NCBI GenBank assembly: GCA_002724505.1
Contig: PBOV01000102.1
Location: 16,028-26,512 of the forward strand
Direction of reading: 5' to 3'
Length of the DNA stretch: 10,485 bases
Source: Rhodospirillaceae bacterium
Lineage (GTDB): Bacteria > Pseudomonadota > Alphaproteobacteria > MPNO01 > UBA2964
The position numbers and the translations under genes were made by a program. Positions 1 to 9,038 of this stretch are shown here, in pieces (position 1 is the first letter of the stretch; each line of letters begins with the position of its first letter). Under the pieces are notes generated by a model. It was not told the DNA's origin. It worked only from the letters and a program-made list of their open reading frames with translations, and searched no databases.

Positions 1-255
1 TATATAAAGCGTGTAGGCGTGGCGTAACCAGAACCGAATATCGATCACGGCAATTATAAGGAGAATTAAAATCCCAACACTAAAACGGGTCAGCTGGAGT
101 TCGGCCCAAGGACTCCAGTTAGCACCAGCGGCAGAATACAACATTGCACATCCAACACCGACCAATATGAAGAGAAAACAAATTAACGTCCAGTTAACCT
201 GCCAAAGTTTTTGCCCGATAGTCATAGAGCTACTATCACTTCTGCCTAACTTCAT
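1..255 (-). CDS. rodA: RodA, peptidoglycan glycosyltransferase of the elongasome (N-terminal 85 residues; runs off the left edge)
   Basis: RodA is the SEDS-family integral membrane glycosyltransferase that polymerises lipid II with its partner PBP2 during cell elongation. Only the first 85 codons are in the window, in an open frame to base 1. The fragment has a short polar N-terminus, then a first membrane segment at about residues 21-42 ending in AMLYSAAGANWSPW, a pattern typical of RodA, and a second hydrophobic segment at about 58-75. The ATG (253-255) overlaps the TGA of the upstream PBP2 gene by 4 nt (ATGA), which implies translational coupling; no strong Shine-Dalgarno is visible. A second in-frame ATG lies ten codons later and is less likely. 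Position directly after mrdA is the classic arrangement and supports the call. The SEDS catalytic residues lie outside the window, so intactness cannot be judged. Confidence 0.9.
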   Translation of the reverse strand, partial: MKLGRSDSSSMTIGQKLWQVNWTLICFLFILVGVGCAMLYSAAGANWSPWAELQLTRFSVGILILLIIAVIDIRFWLRHAYTLYI

Positions 256-2150
256 GATTTGCGGTTCTTTTTATTACCGCCCTTTTCTCGGTCACGCTCA
301 CTGTACCTAGACGGATCACGTTTTAGCGTCTCATGTAATATATCCCTAGCAATTGGTGCAGCCACTGCCGACCCACGACCACCATGCTCAACAACGACAG
401 AAATGGCATACCGAGGGTTCCTAACCGGGGCAAAGGCAACGAACAGCGCATGATCGCGATCCTTCCAGGGCCTTTCTTTATTTTTGAGCACACGTGTATC
501 GCGTTCAAGCATGGAAATCCTTTTAACCTGGGCGGTACCTGTTTTGCCAGCCAGTTCAAAGCCAGGTGTCTTGATCCTCGCTCGGTAGCCGGTGCCACGT
601 GGTGTATTGCTTACCGCGTCCATTCCTTTTATAACAAGCCTTCGTAGGTCTGCAGAAATTTTGATATCCTTAGGAGGCGGGATTTCAAAGTTTTTCCTCA
701 CACCACCAGCAAAAATTCCATGAAACAAGCGCGGTTTCACGGCCTTGCCGCTTGCAAGCCGAGATGTCATCACTGCTAATTGCAAGGGGGTAGTCAAAAT
801 AAAACCTTGCCCAATCCCGGCATTGAGTGTTTCTCCCATTTGCCACGGAGCACCAAGCTTATCCTTTTTCCAGGAGGTAGTGGGGATAAGCCCGCCTCTT
901 TCATTGGGTAAATCTATACCGGTCAAATCGCCCAAACCAAAGCGCCGGGCCATCTCCGCTATCCGATCTATACCGACTCGTTGAGCTATTTTGTAGAAAT
1001 AGCTGTCACAGGATTGCTGCAGCGCAGTATTTAGGTCAACCAAACCATGCCCGTGCTTCTTCCAACAATGAAATCGAGCATTACCAATCTCAACATGACC
1101 ACGACAGAATATATTTTGATCAGGCGTGACCACTCCCCTTTCCAGCGCGGCCAGTGCCACGATCATTTTAAAAGTGGATCCAGGAGCATAAAGTCCTGAA
1201 ATTGCTTTATTGGTAAGTGGCGCCAGCGGGTCACTCGATATCTCCTTCCACTGTTGAGAAGTTAACCCACTATCAAAAGAGTCGGGGTCATAACCGGGAA
1301 CCGATGCAAGAGCGATAATACTGCCAGTATTAACATCCATAACGACGGCTGCAGCGGACTTCTTGTCCCGCAATTTTTCGGTTGTAAGTTTTTGGATGCC
1401 AAAATCAACCGTCAGAACTATATCATCACCGGGTTGACCTTCCCGTCTTGACAGTTCACGTATTACTCGACCAACCGCGTTTACCTCCAGTTGACTATTG
1501 CCCGCCTTACCGCGAAGACGCAGATCCTGTTCCTTTTCAATCCCAGATTTCCCGACTCGGAAATTTGGGATTTCTAAGAGCGGGTCCCCAAGTCGATTCC
1601 CAGCTATATCCTTTGCTGATGCAGAAGCAACATATCCCAGTAGATGAGCCGATTCAGACCCTAATGGATATTCACGTCGGTCCCCGACATCGATTGTCAC
1701 TCCAGGTAGATCAGGCGCATTCACCTCTATTTGGGAAACTTTTTGCCAATCAAGGTTTTCTTGCACCGTTACAGGAACAAAACTCCTTCGCTGCTTTATC
1801 TCACGAAGGATCCTCCAATTCTCATTCTCAGAGAGGGAAATCAATTTACCGAGCGTCTTTAGGGTTTTTTTAACGTCACGGGTCTGTTCAGCGATCAGAA
1901 GTACCCGATAGTTTTCCCGATTCAAAACTAGCGGGATACCAAATCTATCAAGGATTCTACCGCGTTGCGGAGATAACAGTCGAATATTGATACGGTTCTC
2001 TTCCGCCAACGTTTTGTAACGATTTGATTCAAGAACTTGCAGTTGATACATACGCCCAGCTAACAAACCAAAGAACGCTAGCTGACCACCGGCCAAAAAC
2101 ATCGCACGCCGCGAAAACTTTTTATAACGTGTCGAGTCTTCACGATACAT
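252..2150 (-). CDS. mrdA: Penicillin-binding protein 2, elongation-specific peptidoglycan transpeptidase
   Basis: PBP2 is the class B transpeptidase that cross-links new peptidoglycan during cell elongation, working with RodA and MreBCD; it is anchored in the inner membrane with its catalytic domain in the periplasm. From the ATG at 2150 the protein has 632 residues, usual for the family. After a basic start there is one membrane anchor (about 18-34, FLAGGQLAFFGLLAGRMY), then the dimerisation/pedestal domain with the SPQRGRILDR motif, then the transpeptidase domain. Its motifs are all present: APGSTFK (Ser325, Lys328), SCD (380-382; SxD rather than SxN is normal for PBP2) and AGKTGTAQ (Lys536). 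The frame is open 13 codons further up to a TTG at 2189, overlapping mreD, but the family starts near MYREDS, and this ATG lies one base after the mreD stop (TAAAATG), suggesting coupling. No strong Shine-Dalgarno is visible. The tail is very basic and polar. Confidence 0.95.
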   Translation of the reverse strand: MYREDSTRYKKFSRRAMFLAGGQLAFFGLLAGRMYQLQVLESNRYKTLAEENRINIRLLSPQRGRILDRFGIPLVLNRENYRVLLIAEQTRDVKKTLKTLGKLISLSENENWRILREIKQRRSFVPVTVQENLDWQKVSQIEVNAPDLPGVTIDVGDRREYPLGSESAHLLGYVASASAKDIAGNRLGDPLLEIPNFRVGKSGIEKEQDLRLRGKAGNSQLEVNAVGRVIRELSRREGQPGDDIVLTVDFGIQKLTTEKLRDKKSAAAVVMDVNTGSIIALASVPGYDPDSFDSGLTSQQWKEISSDPLAPLTNKAISGLYAPGSTFKMIVALAALERGVVTPDQNIFCRGHVEIGNARFHCWKKHGHGLVDLNTALQQSCDSYFYKIAQRVGIDRIAEMARRFGLGDLTGIDLPNERGGLIPTTSWKKDKLGAPWQMGETLNAGIGQGFILTTPLQLAVMTSRLASGKAVKPRLFHGIFAGGVRKNFEIPPPKDIKISADLRRLVIKGMDAVSNTPRGTGYRARIKTPGFELAGKTGTAQVKRISMLERDTRVLKNKERPWKDRDHALFVAFAPVRNPRYAISVVVEHGGRGSAVAAPIARDILHETLKRDPSRYSERDREKGGNKKNRKS

Positions 2151-2151
2151 T

Positions 2152-2667
2152 TTATGTCTGCTGAAAGAGTTTTCGCTGAGTTCGCGCAAATAACCACGCC
2201 AGCAATGGGAATACAGTAAATGTCATTGCCATTTGAAAGACTATCGGTAGTGGGTCAACTAGTGTCATATGATAAATTGCGTTCAACGCCCAAATCACCG
2301 CCCCAGTGACAAATGAGATTAATCCAAAACCTAACCAAAGGACTAAGAAGGGCTTGCCACGAAATACCTTGGCTTGGGATACAGCGATATTTCTTACCAG
2401 AACTAGTACGATGGCATTTAAACCCGGCGGTGTACCAACCAAAATATCTAATAACAAACCAATAAAAAAAACAGTAATGTTCGAAAAAAAATAAATTCTG
2501 TGAACTCCCCAGAAAAAGATAGCTATTAATACGAAATTTGGTGTCACTGGGCCAAACCAAGGAATATGGAACGGAATTGTAGAGACTATAACAAGGACAA
2601 TGCCCAGCAGAGCAGGAACTAGAACGCGGGCGATGGCATCAACGTGATGCAATAACCTTGGGGTCAC
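2152..2667 (-). CDS. mreD: MreD, rod-shape-determining inner membrane protein
   Basis: MreD is a small multi-spanning membrane protein of the elongation complex that works with MreC; its biochemical role is not settled. The 171-residue product is almost wholly hydrophobic, with about five to six membrane segments (roughly 15-30, 43-58, 62-78, 80-100, 105-125 and 138-160) and a basic C-terminus (RTQRKLFQQT). Length and the NFVLIAIFFWGVHR and GLLLDILVGTPPGLNA stretches fit alphaproteobacterial MreD. It starts at a GTG that overlaps the mreC TGA by 4 nt (GTGA); GAAGG lies about 10 nt upstream inside mreC, so translation is probably coupled. The stop is one base before the mrdA ATG. MreD sequences diverge widely, so much of the confidence comes from its place between mreC and mrdA. 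Confidence 0.92.
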   Translation of the reverse strand: MTPRLLHHVDAIARVLVPALLGIVLVIVSTIPFHIPWFGPVTPNFVLIAIFFWGVHRIYFFSNITVFFIGLLLDILVGTPPGLNAIVLVLVRNIAVSQAKVFRGKPFLVLWLGFGLISFVTGAVIWALNAIYHMTLVDPLPIVFQMAMTFTVFPLLAWLFARTQRKLFQQT

Positions 2668-3566
2668 TGCTGAGCGGCCTTCTTTGGTAAGCCCTTAACG
2701 CTTGATCTGGATTCAAACGGAGCAATCACAGCAGAATCAACTAAACGAATATATTCCAGTTTTTGAAAACTAACGTTTGGTTTCACCCGCATAATGCCGT
2801 TTGACCCATCCACGATAAAGCCAACCTGAAGCCCAGCGGGGAAAACACCCCCATGACCCGATGTCACGATTCTATGTCCAGCTTTAGCGGTGGAGTTTGT
2901 CGGCAAGAAGGTCAACCGGGGCATTGAGCTATTATCACCAGATAGAATGGCCCGGTCTCGTGTGGTTTCAACCAGAACTGGGACCCGGGAATTAATATCG
3001 GTAACCAGAAGAACCCTTGCTGACCTATGTCCAACCGCAACGACGCGGCCTGCAAGCCCCACCCCAGTAACTGCTGCTTGCCCCTTTCTAACTCCATTGC
3101 GCTTGCCAGTATTGACAATAATAGATCTTACAAATGCCCCTCCAGAATCTGCGATTACCCTCGCTGTAATAAATTGCCTTTTTGGAGTGGGAGTAAACTG
3201 AAGCAGCGATTGCAATATTTTATTTTCGGATTTGAGTCTTTTAGCGGTCTCCTGCCACAAGAGCAAACGCTCGTTCTCACGCTTTAAACGGATATTGTCT
3301 TCTCTCAAATTCGCCAATTCTTGAAAAGTTCTAGCGGCATGGTTAATGGTTGCAGCCGGTTTAGAGATTACATCCATTATTGGGGAGAAAACATCGACAA
3401 CGACTGTTGAAAATTTTTCGACAACAAGCGTTTCAGTTTTGCTCAACAGCATAATGCCAAATGCTGCCAATATCAGGAAAAGAAAAGAAAATCGTTGTAC
3501 CAACGCCTTTAAGGGTGCGCTGATAAGTAATGCCAATGGACCTCCTCTTTTATTCACAACAGCCAA
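2664..3566 (-). CDS. mreC: MreC, rod-shape-determining periplasmic scaffold protein
   Basis: MreC links cytoplasmic MreB filaments to the periplasmic wall-synthesis enzymes and is known to activate PBP2. The protein (up to 300 residues) has a short cytoplasmic N-terminus, one membrane anchor at about 27-46 (FLFLILAAFGIMLL), a coiled coil at about 80-120 rich in Leu, Glu, Lys and Arg, and then the paired beta-barrel domain with typical stretches such as ITARVIADSG, NTGKRNGVRKGQAAV, GLAGRV and TSGHGGVFPAGLQVG. The outermost start is a TTG at 3566 without a convincing Shine-Dalgarno. A GTG three codons in (3557), with GAGA about 9 nt upstream, is a good alternative and would give 297 residues. 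The stop overlaps the mreD start. The gap from mreB is about 60 nt and holds no clear terminator or promoter. Confidence 0.94.
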   Translation of the reverse strand: MAVVNKRGGPLALLISAPLKALVQRFSFLFLILAAFGIMLLSKTETLVVEKFSTVVVDVFSPIMDVISKPAATINHAARTFQELANLREDNIRLKRENERLLLWQETAKRLKSENKILQSLLQFTPTPKRQFITARVIADSGGAFVRSIIVNTGKRNGVRKGQAAVTGVGLAGRVVAVGHRSARVLLVTDINSRVPVLVETTRDRAILSGDNSSMPRLTFLPTNSTAKAGHRIVTSGHGGVFPAGLQVGFIVDGSNGIMRVKPNVSFQKLEYIRLVDSAVIAPFESRSSVKGLPKKAAQQ

Positions 3567-3628
3567 TCTCTAAGCTAGCCAATGCCATAACTGAGCAAAA
3601 CATACACACATTGATAACCTAATAGCGT

Positions 3629-4675
<1,047 letters not shown>

Positions 4676-4709
4676 TTACTTCCTTCGGTTACCAACCACG
4701 CGGCTAAAA

Positions 4710-6263
4710 CTACGCTGACAGCGCGCCAGGTGCGGTCTTCTCGCGTTTCACCATTAATTTATTTAAAGCATTTACATATGCACGCGCCGAAGCTACGAGC
4801 GTATCTGTATCAGCTCCTTGTCCATTAACAGATTTACCGCCTTCTTCGAGACGTACGGTCACCTCTGCCTGAGCATCGGTACCTTCTGTAACGGCATTTA
4901 CTTGATAAAGCTGCAACCGCGCCTCATGCGGCACTAACACTTTGATAGCATTGAACGTCGCATCCACTGGGCCATCGCCTTCGGCTTTAACTGAACAAAT
5001 TTGACCATCGACATCCAACTCAAGGTCCGCAGTTTGTGGCCCCTTTGATCCACAAACAACCATGAGTGATTCGAATTTGATCGTATCGTTGGCACGCAAG
5101 ACTTCATCATCGACTAGCGCAACCAAATCCTCGTCATAGACTTCCTTCTTCTTGTCAGCGAGATCTTTAAAGCGTCGAAAGGCTTCTTGAATTGCGTTTT
5201 CACCCAATTCATATCCTAACTCATTAAGCTTAATCCGGAAGGCATGACGTCCTGAATGTTTACCCATAACAAGTTTTGACTGCGTTAAACCGACAGATTC
5301 AGGTGTCATAATTTCGTATGTCTGGGCATGTTTAAGCATTCCATCCTGATGTATCCCGGATTCATGTGCAAATGCATTTGCACCTACGATTGCCTTATTA
5401 GGTTGGACTGTAAAACCAGTAATAGTTGAAACAAGTTTGGAGGCCCGCGTTATACATTCTGTATCAATACTAGTCGAATAAGGGAGCTGATCTTGGCGTG
5501 TTCTCAACGACATAATCACTTCTTCAAGCGCAGCGTTCCCCGCACGTTCACCCAATCCATTGATAGTGCACTCAATCTGTCTGGCCCCATTAACAACTCC
5601 TGCAAGGGAGTTAGCTACGGCTAGCCCTAAATCATTGTGACAATGTGTGGAGTATATCGCTTTATCGCTATTTGGTACCCGCTCGACAAGCATAGCGATC
5701 AATGCACCAAATTCATCCGGCAAAGCGTAACCAACCGTATCTGGAATATTAATAGTTGTCGCTCCCGCATTTATTGCTGCCTCGACACAACGACACAAGA
5801 AATCATGTTCTGTGCGCGACCCATCCTCAGGAGACCATTCAACATTATCGGTAAAATTTCTGGCATAACTTACGCTGTCAATTACGGCCTGATAAACGTC
5901 ATCCGGCTCCATCTGTAATTTAAATTTCATGTGCAGGGGGCTAGTGGAAATAAAAGTATGAATACGAGCTTGCGCCGCAGGTTTTAACGCTTCCGCCGCC
6001 CTTTCAATATCACCGCGCGCGGATCGAGCAAGCCCACAGACCACCGCGTCTTTGACCAACTTCGCTACTTCGGTAACGGATTCAAAATCACCGTTCGACG
6101 CAATGGGAAAGCCCGCTTCTATTACGTCTACGCCCATTTCTTCCAAAAGTTCGGAGATTTTCAATTTTTCTTCAAGATTCATAGATGCGCCAGGCGACTG
6201 CTCGCCATCACGCAAAGTAGTATCGAATATTACAACTTGGTTCGATTCGGTGCTGCCACTCAT
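4710..6263 (-). CDS. leuA: 2-isopropylmalate synthase
   Basis: LeuA condenses acetyl-CoA with 2-oxoisovalerate to give 2-isopropylmalate, the committed and leucine-inhibited step of leucine synthesis. The 517-residue protein has the full architecture. The N-terminal TIM barrel carries DTTLRDGEQSPG (14-25, with Arg18 and metal-binding Asp19), THCHNDLG (metal ligands His207 and His209) and NGLGERAGNAALEE (235-248). The linker holds HESGIHQDG (300-308). The C-terminal LeuA dimer/regulatory domain, about 390-505, contains the GDGPVDATFNAI and GADTDTLVASARAYVNALN stretches that form the leucine-binding region, so feedback inhibition is likely retained. The ATG has a strong AAGGAG 7 nt upstream. 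It follows ilvC after a 434-nt gap that may control it, and mreB follows 40 nt later. Homocitrate or citramalate synthase is less likely given length and context. Confidence 0.97.
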   Translation of the reverse strand: MSGSTESNQVVIFDTTLRDGEQSPGASMNLEEKLKISELLEEMGVDVIEAGFPIASNGDFESVTEVAKLVKDAVVCGLARSARGDIERAAEALKPAAQARIHTFISTSPLHMKFKLQMEPDDVYQAVIDSVSYARNFTDNVEWSPEDGSRTEHDFLCRCVEAAINAGATTINIPDTVGYALPDEFGALIAMLVERVPNSDKAIYSTHCHNDLGLAVANSLAGVVNGARQIECTINGLGERAGNAALEEVIMSLRTRQDQLPYSTSIDTECITRASKLVSTITGFTVQPNKAIVGANAFAHESGIHQDGMLKHAQTYEIMTPESVGLTQSKLVMGKHSGRHAFRIKLNELGYELGENAIQEAFRRFKDLADKKKEVYDEDLVALVDDEVLRANDTIKFESLMVVCGSKGPQTADLELDVDGQICSVKAEGDGPVDATFNAIKVLVPHEARLQLYQVNAVTEGTDAQAEVTVRLEEGGKSVNGQGADTDTLVASARAYVNALNKLMVKREKTAPGALSA

Positions 6264-6316
6264 AACTCAGCTCCTTTGCTATCTTGGGGTAAACGACTTA
6301 ATGTTCATTCGTATGT

Positions 6317-6352
6317 CCCCTGAACGGCCGGTGTCTCTAGCGCATTCAGGGG
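6317..6352 (-). repeat. 8-bp inverted repeat CCCCTGAA/TTCAGGGG (leader hairpin B)
   Basis: Perfect 8-bp arms at 6317-6324 and 6345-6352 enclose a 20-nt loop that contains one copy of the TGCGCTAGAGA direct repeat. It ends 53 nt before the leuA ATG. Neither strand has a U tract after it, so it is not a standard intrinsic terminator. Its arm at 6345-6352 shares bases 6349-6352 with hairpin A, so the two cannot form together. Confidence 0.6.
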
Positions 6353-6382
6353 CTACTAAGTCGCAGCCCCCTCTCTAGCGCA
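6334..6382 (-). repeat. 11-bp direct repeat TGCGCTAGAGA (two copies)
   Basis: Two perfect copies lie at 6372-6382 and 6334-6344, with starts 38 bp apart. The first is immediately upstream of hairpin A and the second forms part of the loop of hairpin B. The repeat could come from a small duplication, be a protein-binding site, or be a shared structural element. No known motif was recognised. Confidence 0.6.
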
Positions 6383-6501
6383 ACGATTGAGGCGGAGATC
6401 ACGGTTAAAAAAGGCCATGCAAAAGTAGCCTGTGCTTTTAGTACGCCGGCATCACATCCCGACCCTTCCTTCTGCATCAATTCCATCCCGCGGTCTTCCA
6501 T
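6346..6501 (-). other. Candidate leader ORF upstream of leuA (uncertain)
   Basis: An open frame of 51 codons from an ATG at 6501 (46 from an ATG at 6486, which has GGAAG about 8 nt upstream) ends in TGA inside the leader hairpins. Its last 22 codons include eight branched-chain codons (four Leu, two Ile, two Val), ending GLRLSSP. A second overlapping frame, 6418 to 6356, encodes 20 residues starting MAFFNRDLRLNR, with a weak ribosome site. Either could be an attenuation peptide, or both may be chance. No homology was recognised, so I do not call a protein-coding gene. Confidence 0.25.
6349..6370 (-). repeat. 6-bp GC-rich inverted repeat GGGGCT/AGCCCC (leader hairpin A)
   Basis: Arms at 6349-6354 and 6365-6370 enclose a 10-nt loop. 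On the leuA coding strand it reads GGGGCT-loop-AGCCCC and comes just before hairpin B, with which it competes for the CCCC at 6349-6352. The stop codons of two overlapping short leader ORFs fall in its loop (6356-6358) and in its 3' arm (6346-6348). Confidence 0.55.
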
Positions 6502-6530
6502 TGCTTTAGGGCACTTCCTGGGCAAGCGCA

Positions 6531-6574
6531 CCTGGTTACGTATTTATTAATCTCGGTCAAATTTAGGAACCAGG
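6531..6574 (-). repeat. 7-bp inverted repeat CCTGGTT/AACCAGG with 30-nt loop
   Basis: Perfect arms lie at 6531-6537 and 6568-6574, extendable by two G-U pairs in RNA. The repeat sits where the AT-rich part of the gap changes to the GC-richer part. It could be the base of an RNA fold or an operator. The loop is long and AT-rich, so the structure is not certain. Confidence 0.4.
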
Positions 6575-6697
6575 CAAACCTCGACCCTAATAAAACCAAG
6601 TTGGTATCCTATTCCTAAGCTTTTATTAACCTTAAAAGCAACGATTTTTACCGATTTCCGAAAAAAACCTCATCAAATATCAAAAATGATCAAAAAC

Positions 6698-7778
<1,081 letters not shown>

Positions 7779-7802
7779 TATTAAATAAATTGATTGCGTT
7801 TC

Positions 7803-8318
7803 CTAAATCCCCTTTGCGCCACGCGCAATAGCCACTGCGCCGGTTCTTGATATTTCTATAAGACCAAGCGGCCGCATAAGGTTGATAAACGCGTCAAGTT
7901 TCTCCGTAGAACCAGAAATCTCAAATACAAAGGAATTTTTCGTACTATCGATAGCACGGGCTCGAAAAATATCTGCGATGCGTAATGCCTCGACACGCTT
8001 ATTGCCGGTGCCGCGAACCTTTACAAGGGCTAGTTCGCGCTCAACGCTCGCTCCGCCATCAGTCAAATCACTTATGCGATGAACCGGGACAAGCCGGTCC
8101 AGCTGGGCTTTAATCTGCTCGATGATCATTGGTGTTCCAGAAGTCACCACGGTGATCCGGGATATTGCACTATCCGGATCCACCTCAGCAACGGTCAAGC
8201 TTTCTATATTATATCCACGTCCAGAAAATAGGCCGATGACCCGAGCCAAAACACCGGCTTCGTTATTGACCAGAACAGCAATTGTATGTCGCTCTATGGG
8301 CTCCACTTCTTCCTCCAT
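7803..8318 (-). CDS. ilvN: Acetolactate synthase, small regulatory subunit
   Basis: IlvN (also called IlvH) binds the catalytic large subunit, raises its activity and confers feedback inhibition by valine. From the ATG at 8318 it has 171 residues. The N-terminal ACT domain (about 11-85) holds the conserved RHTIAVLVNNEAGVLARV and FSGRGYNIESLTV stretches; the C-terminal small-subunit domain (about 95-168) has ERELALVKV, FRARAID, LDAFINLMRP and ISRTGAVAI. Start choice is open. The frame reaches a TTG at 8324. The ATG at 8318 has no good Shine-Dalgarno. A GTG at 8306 has GGAGG just 5 nt upstream and may be the true start, giving 167 residues, which still keeps the whole ACT domain. It lies 69 nt after the large-subunit stop, with no terminator seen. 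Confidence 0.96.
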   Translation of the reverse strand: MEEEVEPIERHTIAVLVNNEAGVLARVIGLFSGRGYNIESLTVAEVDPDSAISRITVVTSGTPMIIEQIKAQLDRLVPVHRISDLTDGGASVERELALVKVRGTGNKRVEALRIADIFRARAIDSTKNSFVFEISGSTEKLDAFINLMRPLGLIEISRTGAVAIARGAKGI

Positions 8319-8387
8319 ATTCAAGTAATGACACTAGAAACGCTAATTGAGCTGGTATCATTTTTGAAATAATACGATGCCGACACT

Positions 8388-9032
8388 TCAAACCAATACC
8401 ATTCCCTCTTCGGAGGTCGGCTTTTTAGCTTCATCATCAGGACCCAAAAGCATCTCATTATGAGGTGCCCCTGAGGGAATCATCGGAAAGCAATTTTCAG
8501 ATTTATCAATTGCAATATCTACGATTGTAAACCTATCGTTATTTAGCATTTCTGTAATAACCTCATCCACTTCGCCAGGGTTTGTAGCCCGAAGACCTGC
8601 TGCACCATATGATTCAGCGAGTTTAACAAAATCCGGTAATGACGCTGTATAACTTTCCGAATATCTACCGCCATATAGCAGCTCCTGCCATTGGCGTACC
8701 ATTCCCATATATTCGTTATTTAGAATGAACACTTTGACAGGCAAGCGATATTGAACTGCTGTCGACATTTCTTGAATATTCATTAAGAAGGATGCCTCAC
8801 CAGCAACATCGATTACAGTAGCTTTTGGATGAGCGACTTGTACGCCAATCGCTGCGGGAAATCCGTATCCCATCGTTCCCAATCCCCCAGACGTCATCCA
8901 ACGATTAGGGCTGTTGAACTTGAGAAACTGCGCAGCCCACATCTGATGTTGACCGACCTCGGTTGTGATATAAGTATCGCGGTCTTTTGTTAATGCCTGA
9001 AGGCGTTCTAACGCATATTGCGGCTTAATCAA
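8388..9032 (-). CDS. ilvI: Acetolactate synthase large subunit, C-terminal part (ThDP-binding domain), separated by a frameshift
   Basis: This frame encodes the C-terminal ThDP pyrophosphate-binding domain of the catalytic subunit, which joins two pyruvates, or pyruvate and 2-oxobutyrate. Its 214 codons begin IKPQYALERL and align with the family through TTEVGQHQMWAAQ, RWMTSGGLGTMGYGFPAAIG, FILNNEYMGMVRQWQ and CFPMIPSGAPHNEMLLGPD to a normal C-terminus. The only start at the 5' end is a TTG (9030-9032) overlapping the TGA of the N-terminal part, with no Shine-Dalgarno, so independent translation would be inefficient. The usual GDG/GDA metal motif reads GEAS (78-81 of this part), with Glu where the Mg2+-binding Asp belongs; the partner Asn-Asn (105-106) is present. 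The gene may be a single frame broken by an indel or base error, a frameshifted gene, or a true split. Everything else in the domain looks conserved. Confidence 0.9.
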   Translation of the reverse strand: MIKPQYALERLQALTKDRDTYITTEVGQHQMWAAQFLKFNSPNRWMTSGGLGTMGYGFPAAIGVQVAHPKATVIDVAGEASFLMNIQEMSTAVQYRLPVKVFILNNEYMGMVRQWQELLYGGRYSESYTASLPDFVKLAESYGAAGLRATNPGEVDEVITEMLNNDRFTIVDIAIDKSENCFPMIPSGAPHNEMLLGPDDEAKKPTSEEGMVLV

Positions 9033-9038
9033 ATTTTT
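9029..9038 (-). other. Frameshift site joining the two ilvI parts
   Basis: On the coding strand the sequence is CTA AAA ATT TGA, with an A5 run (9034-9038) just before the overlapping TGA/TTG. A -1 slip at the AAA codon, or one added A, gives CTA AAA AAT TTG ATT AAG and continues into the C-terminal domain in the family register. A5 is short for transcriptional slippage, and the site is not a full X XXY YYZ slippery heptamer. A base error or a real one-base deletion is therefore the simplest reading. Confidence 0.8.

Larger units (their letters stand above)
6264..6697 (-). promoter_or_regulatory. Long non-coding region between ilvC and leuA; candidate leuA leader
   Basis: This is the only gap over 300 nt in the window. 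Its ilvC-proximal part (6541-6697) is AT-rich, with a T7 tract on the coding strand (6661-6667) preceded only by weak AT stems, and a 6-bp GCTTTT/AAAAGC inverted repeat (6619-6624/6634-6639). I do not call a terminator there. The leuA-proximal part (about 6300-6540) is richer in GC and holds two competing hairpins, an 11-bp direct repeat and overlapping short ORFs, listed separately. A TTGACC at 6555-6560 (minus strand) resembles a -35 box, but no matching -10 is seen. The layout suggests a leader that controls leuA separately from ilvIN-ilvC. That is inference: no known riboswitch or T-box signature was recognised. Confidence 0.45.

Noticed and set aside
992..1012. PBP2 second active-site motif reads SCD rather than SxN
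   Set aside because: SxD is normal in the PBP2 (MrdA) family, so this is not a damaged active site.
1448..1873. 141-codon open frame on the plus strand
   Set aside because: It lies wholly antisense to the well-conserved mrdA coding sequence, and its product resembles nothing I recognise. It is a shadow frame.
6405..6440. U6 tract after GCATGGCC in the leuA leader as an intrinsic terminator
   Set aside because: The only stem I could draw before it has 4 bp (AGGC/GCCT) with a 12-nt loop, too weak to call.
6661..6697. T7 tract just after ilvC as a terminator
   Set aside because: The preceding sequence forms only short A-T stems, so a hairpin terminator is not supported, although weak termination cannot be excluded.
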